From contig NZ_CP059431.1 in NCBI RefSeq assembly GCF_013874595.1, positions 2,232,001-2,296,000 on the forward strand: a stretch of 64,000 bases of DNA, in the 5' to 3' direction. Made by a program: the position numbers and the translations under genes. The DNA is from Flavobacterium sp. xlx-214 (GTDB lineage Bacteria > Bacteroidota > Bacteroidia > Flavobacteriales > Flavobacteriaceae). Position 1 is the first letter of the stretch. The number at the start of each line of letters is the position of its first letter. Under the pieces are notes generated by a model. It searched no databases, was not told the origin of the DNA, and saw nothing but the letters and a program-made list of their open reading frames with translations. Of the stretch, positions 17,828 through 26,801 are shown in pieces.

Positions 17828-18922
17828 TTACCTAAGTTTTCTATAAACCTCTAACAACTCATTGGCTGCTGTAAAAGGTGATTTTTCGTTTTCTTGAACA
17901 AGTTTTTCTTCTTTTAATAAGGCTTCTGAGATTGTATGGTTTTGATAAAAATTTTGTAGCAATTGTTCGTTTATCGTTTCTTTTAACCAATAAATATTTT
18001 GTTGGTGACGATTGTTTTCAAAATAATTATTTGCTTTTGTGAGTTCAAAATACTCTAGTAACAGTTGCCAAATTTCCTTGATTCCTTTATTGTAATAAGC
18101 ACTAGCCAATAAAACCTTTGGTTTCCAAAGCGAATCTTTTAAAGGAAATAATTGCAAGCCACGGTTTACATCAAGTTTGGCGTTGCGTGCTCTATCTAAA
18201 TTATCACCATCGGCTTTGTTGATAACCACAGCATCGGCCATTTCCATAATGCCGCGTTTAATTCCTTGCAATTCATCGCCAGCACCAGCCAAATTCAATA
18301 GTAAAAAGAAATCAGTCATGCTGTGAACAGCCGTTTCACTTTGTCCAACACCAACCGTTTCAATCAAAATAGTATCAAAACCACATGCTTCGCAAAGAAT
18401 AATGCTTTCACGCGTTTTTCTAGAAACACCACCTAAACTGTTACCTGAAGCAGAAGGACGAATAAAAGCATGAGGATTTTTAACCAAATCTTCCATACGG
18501 GTTTTATCGCCTAAAATACTTCCTTTACTAATAGTACTACTAGGATCAATGGCTAAAACGGCTACTTTTTTACCTACAGATGTTAAGTAAGTTCCAAAAG
18601 CTTCAATAAAGGTGCTTTTTCCAACTCCGGGAACTCCCGTAATTCCAATGCGAACCGATTTGTTTGCGTGTGGTAAACAGGTTTGAATAATAGCATGCGC
18701 AATTTCTTGATGCTTAACATTGGTACTTTCAATAAGGGTAATTGCTTTGCTGAGCGAAGGAACATCGCCTTGTAAAAGTTTGCTAATTAAATTTTCTACA
18801 TCTAAAGGTTTTCGACGAAAATTTTGAATGGATTGCACCGATTTTTGATCAACAAAATTAGGTTGTTCAATACCATCCTTTTCGGTTAACGCTTTTTTAT
18901 AATGCGAATCTTTATTATGCAT
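17828..18922 (-). CDS. meaB: Methylmalonyl-CoA mutase-associated GTPase
   Basis: G3E-family GTPase that protects and reactivates adenosylcobalamin-dependent methylmalonyl-CoA mutase. The 364 residues show Walker A GVPGVGKST, SSTISKGSILGDKTRM, the switch region FDTILIETVGVGQSE and the base motif VINKADGDN. C-terminal region is the dimerisation part typical of MeaB. The mutase subunits are not in the window. The gene is monocistronic. Confidence 0.93.
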   Translation of the reverse strand: MHNKDSHYKKALTEKDGIEQPNFVDQKSVQSIQNFRRKPLDVENLISKLLQGDVPSLSKAITLIESTNVKHQEIAHAIIQTCLPHANKSVRIGITGVPGVGKSTFIEAFGTYLTSVGKKVAVLAIDPSSTISKGSILGDKTRMEDLVKNPHAFIRPSASGNSLGGVSRKTRESIILCEACGFDTILIETVGVGQSETAVHSMTDFFLLLNLAGAGDELQGIKRGIMEMADAVVINKADGDNLDRARNAKLDVNRGLQLFPLKDSLWKPKVLLASAYYNKGIKEIWQLLLEYFELTKANNYFENNRHQQNIYWLKETINEQLLQNFYQNHTISEALLKEEKLVQENEKSPFTAANELLEVYRKLR

Positions 18923-18980
18923 AGTGTTGGTTTTTAAACAAAATTACAAAATACTTTCATAAAAAGCCTTTAATTAATAA

Positions 18981-19008
18981 TTGCTTTCAATGGGTTTAAG
19001 TACCTTTG
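18981..19008 (+). promoter_or_regulatory. Bacteroidota-type promoter for the Fsr-like transporter operon
   Basis: TTG at 18981-18983, 17-bp spacer and TACCTTTG at 19001-19008, with the ATG at 19033. Good match to the phylum consensus. Confidence 0.6.
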
Positions 19009-19032
19009 TTCTTTTTTAAATTTTCAAACAAA

Positions 19033-20241
19033 ATGGCAACAAATAAAGTAATTCCTCAAAAGCCTGTTTATGCTATTTTAATAGCTATTAGTGCCGCCCA
19101 TTTATTAAACGATTTACTTCAAGCAGTTATACCTGCAATTTACCCTAGGTTAGAACAAAAGTACGATTTAACTTTAGCGCAAGTAGGTATGATTACTTTG
19201 TGTTATCAGTTAGCGGCTTCTATTTTTCAGCCAGTTGTAGGGGCTTATACTGATAAACATCCCAAGCCTTATTCACAACTTTTTGGTATGTTGTTTACTA
19301 TTGCTGGTATTTGTTTATTGGCGTATGCACCTAATTATGAAATAATTTTAGTTTCGGTGGTTTTAGTAGGTATTGGTTCATCCATTTTTCATCCCGAATC
19401 TTCTCGTGTAGCATTTATAGCATCTAATGGTCGACGCAGTTTTGCGCAATCGGTTTTTCAAATTGGCGGAAATATGGGAACAGCCCTTGCTCCTTTATTA
19501 GTTGCTTGGATAGTTTTACCCAACGGACAACGCTATATTTTATGGTTTGTTTTATTTGCCATTGTAGCGCAAATTGTTTTGGCTTACATAGCAAAATGGT
19601 ATTCTAACAGCTTAAAAAACACGTTAAAAAATGCGAAGAAAACAATCATGCTGCCCGATTTATCTGATACAAGAATAGCAACATCAGTGGGTATATTGTT
19701 GATTCTTATTTTTTCAAAATATTTTTATGTAGCAAGTATTACCAGTTATTTTCAGTTTTATACCATGCATAAATTTGGTTTAAATGAAGTGCAGGCTCAG
19801 GTTTATTTGTTTTATTTTTTACTTGCAGTAGCAGTAGGAACATTGTTGGGAGGTATTTTTGGCGATCGATTTGGTAGAAAATATATTATTTGGTTCTCTG
19901 TACTTGGCGCAGCACCTTTTACACTAGCTTTACCTTATGTAGATATGCATTTTACAGGAATTTTAATCGTTATCATTGGTTTAATCATATCGTCTGCATT
20001 TCCTTCTATTTTGGTGTATGCTCAAGAATTATTGCCCAAAAAGATAGGAATGGTTTCGGGCTTGTTTTATGGTTTTGCCTTTGGTATGGGAGGTGTAGGT
20101 TCAGCTGTTTTAGGTTGGTGGGCCGATGCTACTTCTATTGAATACATCTATCATGTATGTTCATATTTACCTTTAATAGGTATTATTGCTTACTTTTTGC
20201 CTGATATGAAAAAAATTAAATACAAAAGTTTAGAAGCATGA
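19033..20241 (+). CDS. MFS transporter, fosmidomycin-resistance (Fsr) type
   Basis: 402-residue major facilitator with about 12 membrane helices. The N-terminal half carries HLLNDLLQAVIPAIYP, GAYTDKHPKP between helices 2 and 3, and GSSIFHPESSR, which are characteristic of the Fsr efflux subfamily. Start at 19033 is chosen because upstream codons overlap the promoter. The stop overlaps the following oxidase gene by 4 bp (ATGA), so both are translated from one message. Natural substrate unknown. Confidence 0.82.
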   Translation: MATNKVIPQKPVYAILIAISAAHLLNDLLQAVIPAIYPRLEQKYDLTLAQVGMITLCYQLAASIFQPVVGAYTDKHPKPYSQLFGMLFTIAGICLLAYAPNYEIILVSVVLVGIGSSIFHPESSRVAFIASNGRRSFAQSVFQIGGNMGTALAPLLVAWIVLPNGQRYILWFVLFAIVAQIVLAYIAKWYSNSLKNTLKNAKKTIMLPDLSDTRIATSVGILLILIFSKYFYVASITSYFQFYTMHKFGLNEVQAQVYLFYFLLAVAVGTLLGGIFGDRFGRKYIIWFSVLGAAPFTLALPYVDMHFTGILIVIIGLIISSAFPSILVYAQELLPKKIGMVSGLFYGFAFGMGGVGSAVLGWWADATSIEYIYHVCSYLPLIGIIAYFLPDMKKIKYKSLEA

Positions 20242-21644
20242 TTACAGACATCATAAAAAATAAATTAATTGAAATTGTTGGTAGCAATTATGTTTTTCAA
20301 GACAGTGAAACTTTAACCGAATATGGTAAAGATCATACTGAAGATTTTGCTTTTCCACCAAGTATTCTTGTAAAACCTGCCTCTACTGAGGAGATTAGCA
20401 AGGTAATGAAAATGGCTTTTGAGTATCAAATTCCTGTTGTTCCTATTGGTGCGCGTACTGGTTTAAGTGGTGGAATTTTAGCCATTCACAAAGGCATCGG
20501 TTTATCATTGGAACGATTAAGTTCTATTGAAAAAATCGACGAGCAAAATCTGCAAGTTATTACACAACCAGGTGTTATTACAGAAGTTTTACAACAAGCA
20601 GTTGCAGAGAAAGGTCTTTTTTATCCTGTAGATCCAAGTAGTAAAGGAAGCTGTTTTATTGGCGGAAATGTTTCTGAAAATGCAGGTGGCGCACGTGCTG
20701 TAAAATATGGTGTTACCAAAGATTATGTACTTAATTTAGAAGTTGTTTTACCCAATGGTTCTATAATTTGGACAGGTGCCAATACGCTAAAAAATGCAAC
20801 AGGTTATAATTTAACGCAGTTAATGGTGGGCAGCGAAGGTACATTAGGCATTGTAACCAAAATAGTATTAAAACTTATTCCATTATCGCAGCAGAATGTA
20901 TTAATGTTGGTTCCGTTTTTTGATATGAATCAGGCAGCAGAAGCAGTTGCTCAAATATTTAAAACAGGTATTATTCCAAGCGCTTTAGAGTTTATGGAGC
21001 GCGATGCAATTGATTGGACCATGAAATTTACCGATGTTCCCAATCTCAATTTAAAAGAAGGAATTCAAGCTCATTTATTGATTGAAGTGGATGGAAATTA
21101 TGCGGATGTCTTAATGCTCGAAGCTGAAAAAATACTGCAAGTTGTAGAACAATATGAAATTGATGAGGTTTTGTTTGCTGATACAACCGATCAAAAAAAT
21201 GCGCTTTGGAAATTACGCAGAAATGTAGCCGAAGCTGTAAAACAAAATACCGTTTATAAAGAAGAAGATACCGTGGTTCCAAGGTTTGAATTGCCTAATT
21301 TATTAAAAGGAATTAAGGAAATTGGAGCCAAATATGGTTTTAAAAGCATTTGCTACGGACATGCAGGCGATGGAAATTTACATGTAAATATTGTAAAATT
21401 GGATATGACCGAAGAAAATTGGAAAACACAAGTTCCTAAAGGCATTAAAGAAATTTTTGAACTTACTAAAAGCTTAAACGGAACCATTTCGGGCGAACAC
21501 GGCATAGGATATGTTCAAAAAGAATACCTTCCAATTGTATTTAATGAAACGGAACTTGGCTTGATGTTTCAAATTAAAAAGGTTTTCGATCCAAAAAATA
21601 TTATGAATCCAGGTAAAATTTTCCCGTCGTCTTATCAATATTAA
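20238..21644 (+). CDS. FAD-linked oxidase, glycolate oxidase GlcD / D-lactate dehydrogenase family
   Basis: 468-residue flavoprotein that oxidises a 2-hydroxyacid such as D-lactate or glycolate. The FAD-binding PCMH domain (about 40-215) has PIGARTGLSGG, DPSSKGSCFIGGNVSENAGG and VGSEGTLGIVTK. The C-terminal FAD-oxidase domain ends with CYGHAGDGNLHVNI, ISGEHGIG and DPKNIMNPGKIF. No iron-sulphur GlcF partner is adjacent. It overlaps the MFS transporter and is followed after 1 bp by a pseudouridine synthase gene. Confidence 0.88.
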   Translation: MITDIIKNKLIEIVGSNYVFQDSETLTEYGKDHTEDFAFPPSILVKPASTEEISKVMKMAFEYQIPVVPIGARTGLSGGILAIHKGIGLSLERLSSIEKIDEQNLQVITQPGVITEVLQQAVAEKGLFYPVDPSSKGSCFIGGNVSENAGGARAVKYGVTKDYVLNLEVVLPNGSIIWTGANTLKNATGYNLTQLMVGSEGTLGIVTKIVLKLIPLSQQNVLMLVPFFDMNQAAEAVAQIFKTGIIPSALEFMERDAIDWTMKFTDVPNLNLKEGIQAHLLIEVDGNYADVLMLEAEKILQVVEQYEIDEVLFADTTDQKNALWKLRRNVAEAVKQNTVYKEEDTVVPRFELPNLLKGIKEIGAKYGFKSICYGHAGDGNLHVNIVKLDMTEENWKTQVPKGIKEIFELTKSLNGTISGEHGIGYVQKEYLPIVFNETELGLMFQIKKVFDPKNIMNPGKIFPSSYQY

Positions 21645-21645
21645 A

Positions 21646-22203
21646 ATGAATCATCAGCATTTTCTGCTTTACAAACCAGCAGGTTACATTTCACAATTCA
21701 TCTACGAAAAAAAGAGAACTAAGAAAAAACTAGGCGAATTATACAATTTTCCCGAAGGAACTATGGCAATTGGTCGATTAGATGAAAATTCTGAAGGTTT
21801 GCTTATGCTTACAACCGATGGCAAAATAAGCGAAGAAATTAGAGGTGCGCATTATGAAAAGCAATATTTTGTACAGGTTGATGGTATTATAAGTGATGAA
21901 GCAATTGAAAAATTGCAAAAAGGAGTAGAAATTGGAGTTAAAGGTACACGGTTAGTAACAAAACCTTGCACAGCATCAAAAATAGAACAGCCAACCAATA
22001 TTGGGGAAGGATATCGCATCAGAAGTGAACGCCATGGTCCTACAAGCTGGTTAACTATTACCTTAACTCAAGGAAAATTTAGGCAAGTACGTAAAATGAC
22101 AGCGGCGGTTGGTTTTCCTACTTTACGATTAATTCGGGTTAGGATAGGAAATTGGAAACTAGATGGTTTAAAAGTGGGCGAAGTTGTAAAAATAGAGTTG
22201 TAG
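21646..22203 (+). CDS. Pseudouridine synthase, RluE-like
   Basis: 185-residue RsuA/RluB-E family enzyme that isomerises uridine in RNA, probably 23S rRNA. It lacks an S4 domain and starts directly with FLLYKPAGYISQF. The catalytic aspartate is in AIGRLDENSEGLLMLTTDG, and the C terminus has LTQGKFRQVRKMTAAVGFPTL. Small size without S4 fits RluE. Last gene of a tight three-gene unit with the transporter and FAD oxidase. Confidence 0.85.
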   Translation: MNHQHFLLYKPAGYISQFIYEKKRTKKKLGELYNFPEGTMAIGRLDENSEGLLMLTTDGKISEEIRGAHYEKQYFVQVDGIISDEAIEKLQKGVEIGVKGTRLVTKPCTASKIEQPTNIGEGYRIRSERHGPTSWLTITLTQGKFRQVRKMTAAVGFPTLRLIRVRIGNWKLDGLKVGEVVKIEL

Positions 22204-22256
22204 TACACCATTTTGAATTATTTTCTTTATCTTTCCCTTACCAAATAACTTATGAA

Positions 22257-22871
22257 ATGAAAAGAAAATATGCTGTTTTTTTAATACTGCTAGGTTTGCC
22301 TCTTTTAGATATTTTTTACGCTTGTTGTAATTGTGAAGAGGGAACAGAAGAAAAGTTCTACATAAATTCAGGCTTTTCACTTGTAAATTTAGACAATAGT
22401 GGTGAAAATCCTTTAGAAATTACAGATGTAAGTATTAATAAAAATGCTTATGGAATGCGTTTAAAGGTAGAAAGAGAAGTAATTACGTTTAAAAATAAAC
22501 AAGAAAATTTGTTTTCTTTTACACCTACTGCTTATGCCTTTTCTTGTGACTGTCCTCCTACAGTTACGTACGAACCGCAATATAAAGCACAAGCTATTAA
22601 AATTGTAACTTTGAATGATTTTAATGCTGAAAAACCGGCAAATAGCGATGTTACCGAATATTTTAAAACATCCAAAAGTTACTTAAGTGTAAACGAGACG
22701 GTAAAGCGATTAAATAATTATTTTGGTTATACTCCTTCAAAAACAGAAACAATTGATTATCTGTTAATGGTACCACCTACGAATGTTAATACTGAACATC
22801 AATTTAAAGTAATTATTTTGTTTGAAAACAAACCAAATGTTGAATTACTTACAACTGTAAATTTGAAATAA
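22257..22871 (+). CDS. Exported protein of unknown function, cysteine-rich N terminus
   Basis: 204 residues from ATG 22257, chosen because it starts a clean signal sequence (MKRKYAVFLILLGLPLLDIF). The cluster CCNC at the end of the hydrophobic stretch may contain a lipobox cysteine. A CDCPP motif lies mid-protein. No enzyme motif seen. It is followed 1 bp later by an outer-membrane barrel gene, so the two may act together at the envelope. Weak resemblance to the DUF5034 group of Bacteroidota exported proteins. Confidence 0.65.
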   Translation: MKRKYAVFLILLGLPLLDIFYACCNCEEGTEEKFYINSGFSLVNLDNSGENPLEITDVSINKNAYGMRLKVEREVITFKNKQENLFSFTPTAYAFSCDCPPTVTYEPQYKAQAIKIVTLNDFNAEKPANSDVTEYFKTSKSYLSVNETVKRLNNYFGYTPSKTETIDYLLMVPPTNVNTEHQFKVIILFENKPNVELLTTVNLK

Positions 22872-22872
22872 A

Positions 22873-23670
22873 ATGAAGAATGCTTATATATTAATAGGAT
22901 TATTGGGTTCTACATTATTTTCAACCAACATATATAGTCAAGAGGAAAGTTTATATATTTCTAAGTTTCAAATAAAAATAGAGACCGGTTTAAACAATAT
23001 GGTTACTAATATGAACCAGAATAAGATAACAGATAATTTTATCGAGTATAGTAGCGAAAATAAAGTAATACCTTCGCTGTCGGCTATTTGGTTTATCAAA
23101 AAACGTTTTGGTGTTGAAGCAGATTTAAAGTTTGTGTATTTTAACAATAGTAAAAATGCATTAAATAACTTTACTAAAGCAGCAAGTAATGAATACAGTG
23201 AAAACTACTTTGTAAAGGCGTCAACACCTGTGTCAAATAATTTTATACCTGTTGTATCTTTTGGTTTGGTTTATAGAGTAGAAACAGAACATTTTTATTT
23301 TTATCCTAAACTTTCACTAGGTATTACTTCTTTTTATTCAAACTGGGGGGACATTGATTTAAAAGAGAAAAACTCAAACTATGAATATACAGTTGCTTTT
23401 AGACAAGGTAAAAGAGCTAATGATAATTTTACAATAATTCCTGCTGTTTCAATGGGGTATAAGTTAACCAATCGTTTTGGTGTAGATTTAAATGTAAAAG
23501 CATCATATTTTAAATCAAATTTTACTTACGAAAAAAAAATTACCAACTTATATACCAAAGAAGAGCAAGTTGAAAAAATTCCTTATAAATTAAATGTTTT
23601 TGAAACGTATTTTTCTGTAGGAATATCTTATGTACTTGTAAAAAGAAAACCTAAAGATAATACTAAATAA
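22873..23670 (+). CDS. Outer-membrane beta-barrel protein
   Basis: 265 residues with a signal peptide (cleavage near NIYSQ). The mature part shows alternating aromatic strands, for example FGVEADLKFVYF, HFYFYPKLSLGITSF, FTIIPAVSMGYKL and a terminal FETYFSVGISYVL, the pattern of small porin-like barrels. Function unknown. Probably co-transcribed with the preceding exported protein. Confidence 0.72.
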   Translation: MKNAYILIGLLGSTLFSTNIYSQEESLYISKFQIKIETGLNNMVTNMNQNKITDNFIEYSSENKVIPSLSAIWFIKKRFGVEADLKFVYFNNSKNALNNFTKAASNEYSENYFVKASTPVSNNFIPVVSFGLVYRVETEHFYFYPKLSLGITSFYSNWGDIDLKEKNSNYEYTVAFRQGKRANDNFTIIPAVSMGYKLTNRFGVDLNVKASYFKSNFTYEKKITNLYTKEEQVEKIPYKLNVFETYFSVGISYVLVKRKPKDNTK

Positions 23671-23695
23671 ATCTCTTTTTAAGTAAGGTATTCAC

Positions 23696-23703
23696 TAACT
23701 TTG
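23696..23703 (+). promoter_or_regulatory. Candidate -7 promoter element for the CDF transporter
   Basis: TAACTTTG matches TAnnTTTG 18 bp before the ATG at 23722. It overlaps a TTG that would otherwise extend the reading frame, supporting the later ATG. Confidence 0.4.
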
Positions 23704-23721
23704 ATACTTACAATACTAAAA

Positions 23722-24720
23722 ATGAATATTACTGCTAACGAAAATTTTAAATTTCAAAGAATTATTGCCCTTGTTGGAATTCTTCTTTTTATAATTAAAA
23801 TATATGCATGGTATCAAACAAGATCTGTAGCTATTTTAACAGATGCGCTTGAAAGTACCATAAATGTTGTAGCAGGTTTAATAGGTTTGTATAGTTTGTA
23901 TTTATCTGCTTTGCCTAAAGATCATAACCATCCGTACGGTCATGGAAAAGTAGAGTTTATTTCAGCTTCTATTGAAGGTGCTTTAATAAGTATTGCGGGT
24001 GTTGTAATTATTTACGAAGCTATTGGCGAATTGCAAAATCCTAGAACAGTTCAACAATTAGATTTAGGACTTATTTTGGTTGCTTTTACTGCTGTTGTTA
24101 ACTATCTTCTTGGCTATTTTGCCATTAAAAAAGGCAAGAAAAATAATTCGTTGGCTTTAATTGCTAGCGGAAAACATTTACAAACCGACACTTACTCTAC
24201 TATTGGTATTATTATAGGTTTAATTGTTTTATATATTACTAAAATTAGTTGGATTGATAGTGCTACCGCTTTACTTTTTGCTGGATTTATTATTTATACA
24301 GGATATCAAATTTTACGAGAATCGATTTCGGGAATTATGGATGAAACCGATGAATTACTGTTAAAAGAAGTGGTTGGTTTTTTAGAGAATGAACGTAAAA
24401 CAAACTGGATTGATTTACACAATCTACGCATTATAAAATACGGAAGCACCTTACATTTTGATTGTCATATGACCGTGCCTTGGTATTTTAATATTGAAGA
24501 AGGACATAAAGAAGTTGATGCCTTAGAGGATGCTGTGAAAAATCATTTTGGAAATCGTATTGAATTGTTTGTGCATTTAGATGCTTGCAAAGAATACTCA
24601 TGTACCATTTGTAGTAAAACAGATTGCGCCGTTAGGAAACATCCGTTTGAAGGAAAAATAAAATGGACTATTGAAAACGTTTCAGCAAATCAAAAGCACA
24701 ATCAAAAGCTTATAAAATAA
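23722..24720 (+). CDS. Cation diffusion facilitator transporter
   Basis: 332-residue CDF family metal exporter (zinc, iron or similar divalent cation against protons). About six membrane helices occupy residues 15-205. Metal-site residues are visible in LTDALESTINV, HNHPYGHGKVEF and SGKHLQTDTYST. The cytoplasmic C-terminal domain has histidines plus an unusual cysteine tail CKEYSCTICSKTDC that could bind metal. Its 3' end overlaps the convergent ABC ATPase gene by 11 bp. Confidence 0.88.
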   Translation: MNITANENFKFQRIIALVGILLFIIKIYAWYQTRSVAILTDALESTINVVAGLIGLYSLYLSALPKDHNHPYGHGKVEFISASIEGALISIAGVVIIYEAIGELQNPRTVQQLDLGLILVAFTAVVNYLLGYFAIKKGKKNNSLALIASGKHLQTDTYSTIGIIIGLIVLYITKISWIDSATALLFAGFIIYTGYQILRESISGIMDETDELLLKEVVGFLENERKTNWIDLHNLRIIKYGSTLHFDCHMTVPWYFNIEEGHKEVDALEDAVKNHFGNRIELFVHLDACKEYSCTICSKTDCAVRKHPFEGKIKWTIENVSANQKHNQKLIK

Positions 24721-25471
24721 TAAATTGTCTTCGTTCCTTATCAAAAAGTATTTCATCGGTATCAAAAAATCGATCAAATACACCTTGATTAATTAACTGT
24801 GTTGTGCTGTTATGGTAAAAGGTTTTTCCTTTTAATAACATTATTTCATCACTTAATTGCAAAGCTAAATCTAAATCGTGCGTAGAAAATAAAATGCATT
24901 TGTTTTTTTGTACGCAAAGTTTTTTTAGCAATTTAAACAAATGCACTTTGTGATACAAATCTAGATGAGTTGAAGGTTCGTCTAAAAAAATAAAGGGTGT
25001 GTCTTGCACAACAGCCCTAGCAATAAAAGTGCGTTGTACCTGACCATCACTTAATTGCGCAATTTTTCTGTCTTTTAAATCAAGTATTTCACAATCTAAT
25101 AAAGTTTGCTCAATCAACAGTTCATCTTCTTGTGATAATTGGTCAAGCCAATTGGTATACGGTTGTCTGCCTAATTTTACAAGTTCATAAACGGTAAGAT
25201 CTTTATTGGTATCTTTTGTTGTTAAAACCATACTTACCCAATGCGAAAAATCAACGGTACTTAAATTATTTATGGGTTGATTATCAATGCTTAAAACACC
25301 TTCTTTTAAATCAATTAAGCGCGATATGGTTTTTAATAAGGTCGATTTTCCTATACCATTACTTCCTAATAACGATGTTAAAACGCCCGTTCTTAATTCA
25401 AAGTTTAAATGGCTAAACAATGTTTTTTCTTTGTATCCAATGGTTACATTTTCTGCCTTAAAAACATTCAT
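24710..25471 (-). CDS. ABC transporter ATP-binding protein, FecE/siderophore type
   Basis: 253-residue ATPase resembling those of ferric siderophore or cobalamin importers (FecE, FhuC, BtuD). Walker A GSNGIGKST, Q-loop region near SMVLTTKDT, signature LSDGQ (variant of LSGGQ) and Walker B FIFLDEPSTHLD are visible. The permease and binding protein are not adjacent; instead an MFS gene lies 3 bp upstream, so it is an orphan subunit here. It is probably co-transcribed with that MFS gene. Confidence 0.85.
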   Translation of the reverse strand: MNVFKAENVTIGYKEKTLFSHLNFELRTGVLTSLLGSNGIGKSTLLKTISRLIDLKEGVLSIDNQPINNLSTVDFSHWVSMVLTTKDTNKDLTVYELVKLGRQPYTNWLDQLSQEDELLIEQTLLDCEILDLKDRKIAQLSDGQVQRTFIARAVVQDTPFIFLDEPSTHLDLYHKVHLFKLLKKLCVQKNKCILFSTHDLDLALQLSDEIMLLKGKTFYHNSTTQLINQGVFDRFFDTDEILFDKERRQFIIL

Positions 25472-25474
25472 AAA

Positions 25475-26686
25475 CTACATTTTTTTCATTACAAAGTAAA
25501 AGCCAATACTGGCAACCACAATCATGATACAGTTAAAAATCCATAAATTGGTAAAACCATAATTTTCTGCAATATAAGTACCAATTAAAGGCGCTGTAAC
25601 AAAAGCTGCAGAAAACGATATTCCGTTAAGCCCCATGTACGAACCTCTGTTTACAGAAGTGGATCTATTAACCGCAACTGTTGAAGCAAAAGGCATAATA
25701 AGAATTTCTGAAATAGACATCAGAAAAATAGAAAGATACAATACCCATACCATATGCGATGGTATTATTACTAAAAAGCCAAGACCACAAAATAAACTAC
25801 CAATAATCATATTAGCAGTTAAAGTGAATTTTTTCTCAGCATAATGTACAAGAGCCATTTCTAATAAAAAAACAATAATACCATTAAAAGCCATTAACAA
25901 ACCAACTTCTTTTTCGTCCATTAAAGCTACATTTTTATAAAATAGGGGCAACGTATTTAAAATTTGAAAAAAGCAATATGCGTAAATAGCAATGAAAAAA
26001 CTAAACAGTAAAAATTTACTGTCAGAATAAGCAGATTTCTTTTTGATGTTTTCTTCTACTTTTTCTGAAATAACTTTTTCAGGACTGTTTCCTTTGCGAT
26101 TTTTAAAATACACAATAAACAAAATCCCTGCTATAAAAGACATAACAGCATTGGTATAAAACAAAAAGTTATAAGAAACAGCTGCTAAAAAACCACCAAT
26201 TGCAGGGCCAATAGAATAGCCTAAATTCAATGCCATGCGGTTAAGTGAAAAGGCACGCGTTAGATTTTCTGGCTTAGCGTAGTACGATACCGAAGCACTA
26301 TTTGCAGGGCGAAACAACTCTTTTACAAAGCTTAAAAAAAAGATAGAAACACATAACATTTCAAAACTTGTAAAAAAAGGCAATATCAAATAAAAAGGTA
26401 TGCTAAAAAACAAACTGAAAGTTTGTATTTTAAATGATCCAAATTTATCAGTTAACCAACCACCAACAAAAGAACCTAAAATAGATCCTATTCCAAAAGT
26501 ACTTAAAACAATACCTGCATTTTTTAATGAAAAATCCAAAATAGTTGTCATGTAAACACCTAAAAAAGGCAATACCATAGATCCACTTTGGTTAATAAAC
26601 ATAACCAATGCTAATAGCCAAGTAGCTTGAGATAATCCTTGATAAGCGCTAATGTAATTTTTCCAGTAGTTTTTTAAAGTTTCCAT
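25475..26686 (-). CDS. MFS transporter
   Basis: 403-residue major facilitator with 12 predicted helices. GSFVGGWLTDKFG between helices 2 and 3 and ALNLGYSIGPAIGGF (motif C-like, typical of antiporters) suggest a drug or metabolite exporter. Substrate unknown. Possible partner gene is the downstream ATPase; an exporter paired with a siderophore-type ATPase could hint at siderophore traffic, but that is only inference. Confidence 0.82.
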   Translation of the reverse strand: METLKNYWKNYISAYQGLSQATWLLALVMFINQSGSMVLPFLGVYMTTILDFSLKNAGIVLSTFGIGSILGSFVGGWLTDKFGSFKIQTFSLFFSIPFYLILPFFTSFEMLCVSIFFLSFVKELFRPANSASVSYYAKPENLTRAFSLNRMALNLGYSIGPAIGGFLAAVSYNFLFYTNAVMSFIAGILFIVYFKNRKGNSPEKVISEKVEENIKKKSAYSDSKFLLFSFFIAIYAYCFFQILNTLPLFYKNVALMDEKEVGLLMAFNGIIVFLLEMALVHYAEKKFTLTANMIIGSLFCGLGFLVIIPSHMVWVLYLSIFLMSISEILIMPFASTVAVNRSTSVNRGSYMGLNGISFSAAFVTAPLIGTYIAENYGFTNLWIFNCIMIVVASIGFYFVMKKM

Positions 26687-26691
26687 AAATG

Positions 26692-26699
26692 CAAAGGTA
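26692..26699 (-). promoter_or_regulatory. Candidate -7 element for the MFS/ATPase unit
   Basis: TACCTTTG on the minus strand, 5 bp before the ATG, implying an almost leaderless message. No TTG at ideal spacing. Confidence 0.35.
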
Positions 26700-26766
26700 A
26701 TAATAACCCCGCAATTTGTTAATCAACAAAAACAATAAGTTTTTATGCGCAATCTTTTAAAAAAAC

Positions 26767-26774
26767 TATCTTTG
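26767..26774 (+). promoter_or_regulatory. Candidate -7 element for the transketolase unit
   Basis: TATCTTTG matches TAnnTTTG 27 bp before the ATG at 26802. Confidence 0.4.
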
Positions 26775-26801
26775 TATACTGTAAATTTTATGTCTTTATA
26801 A

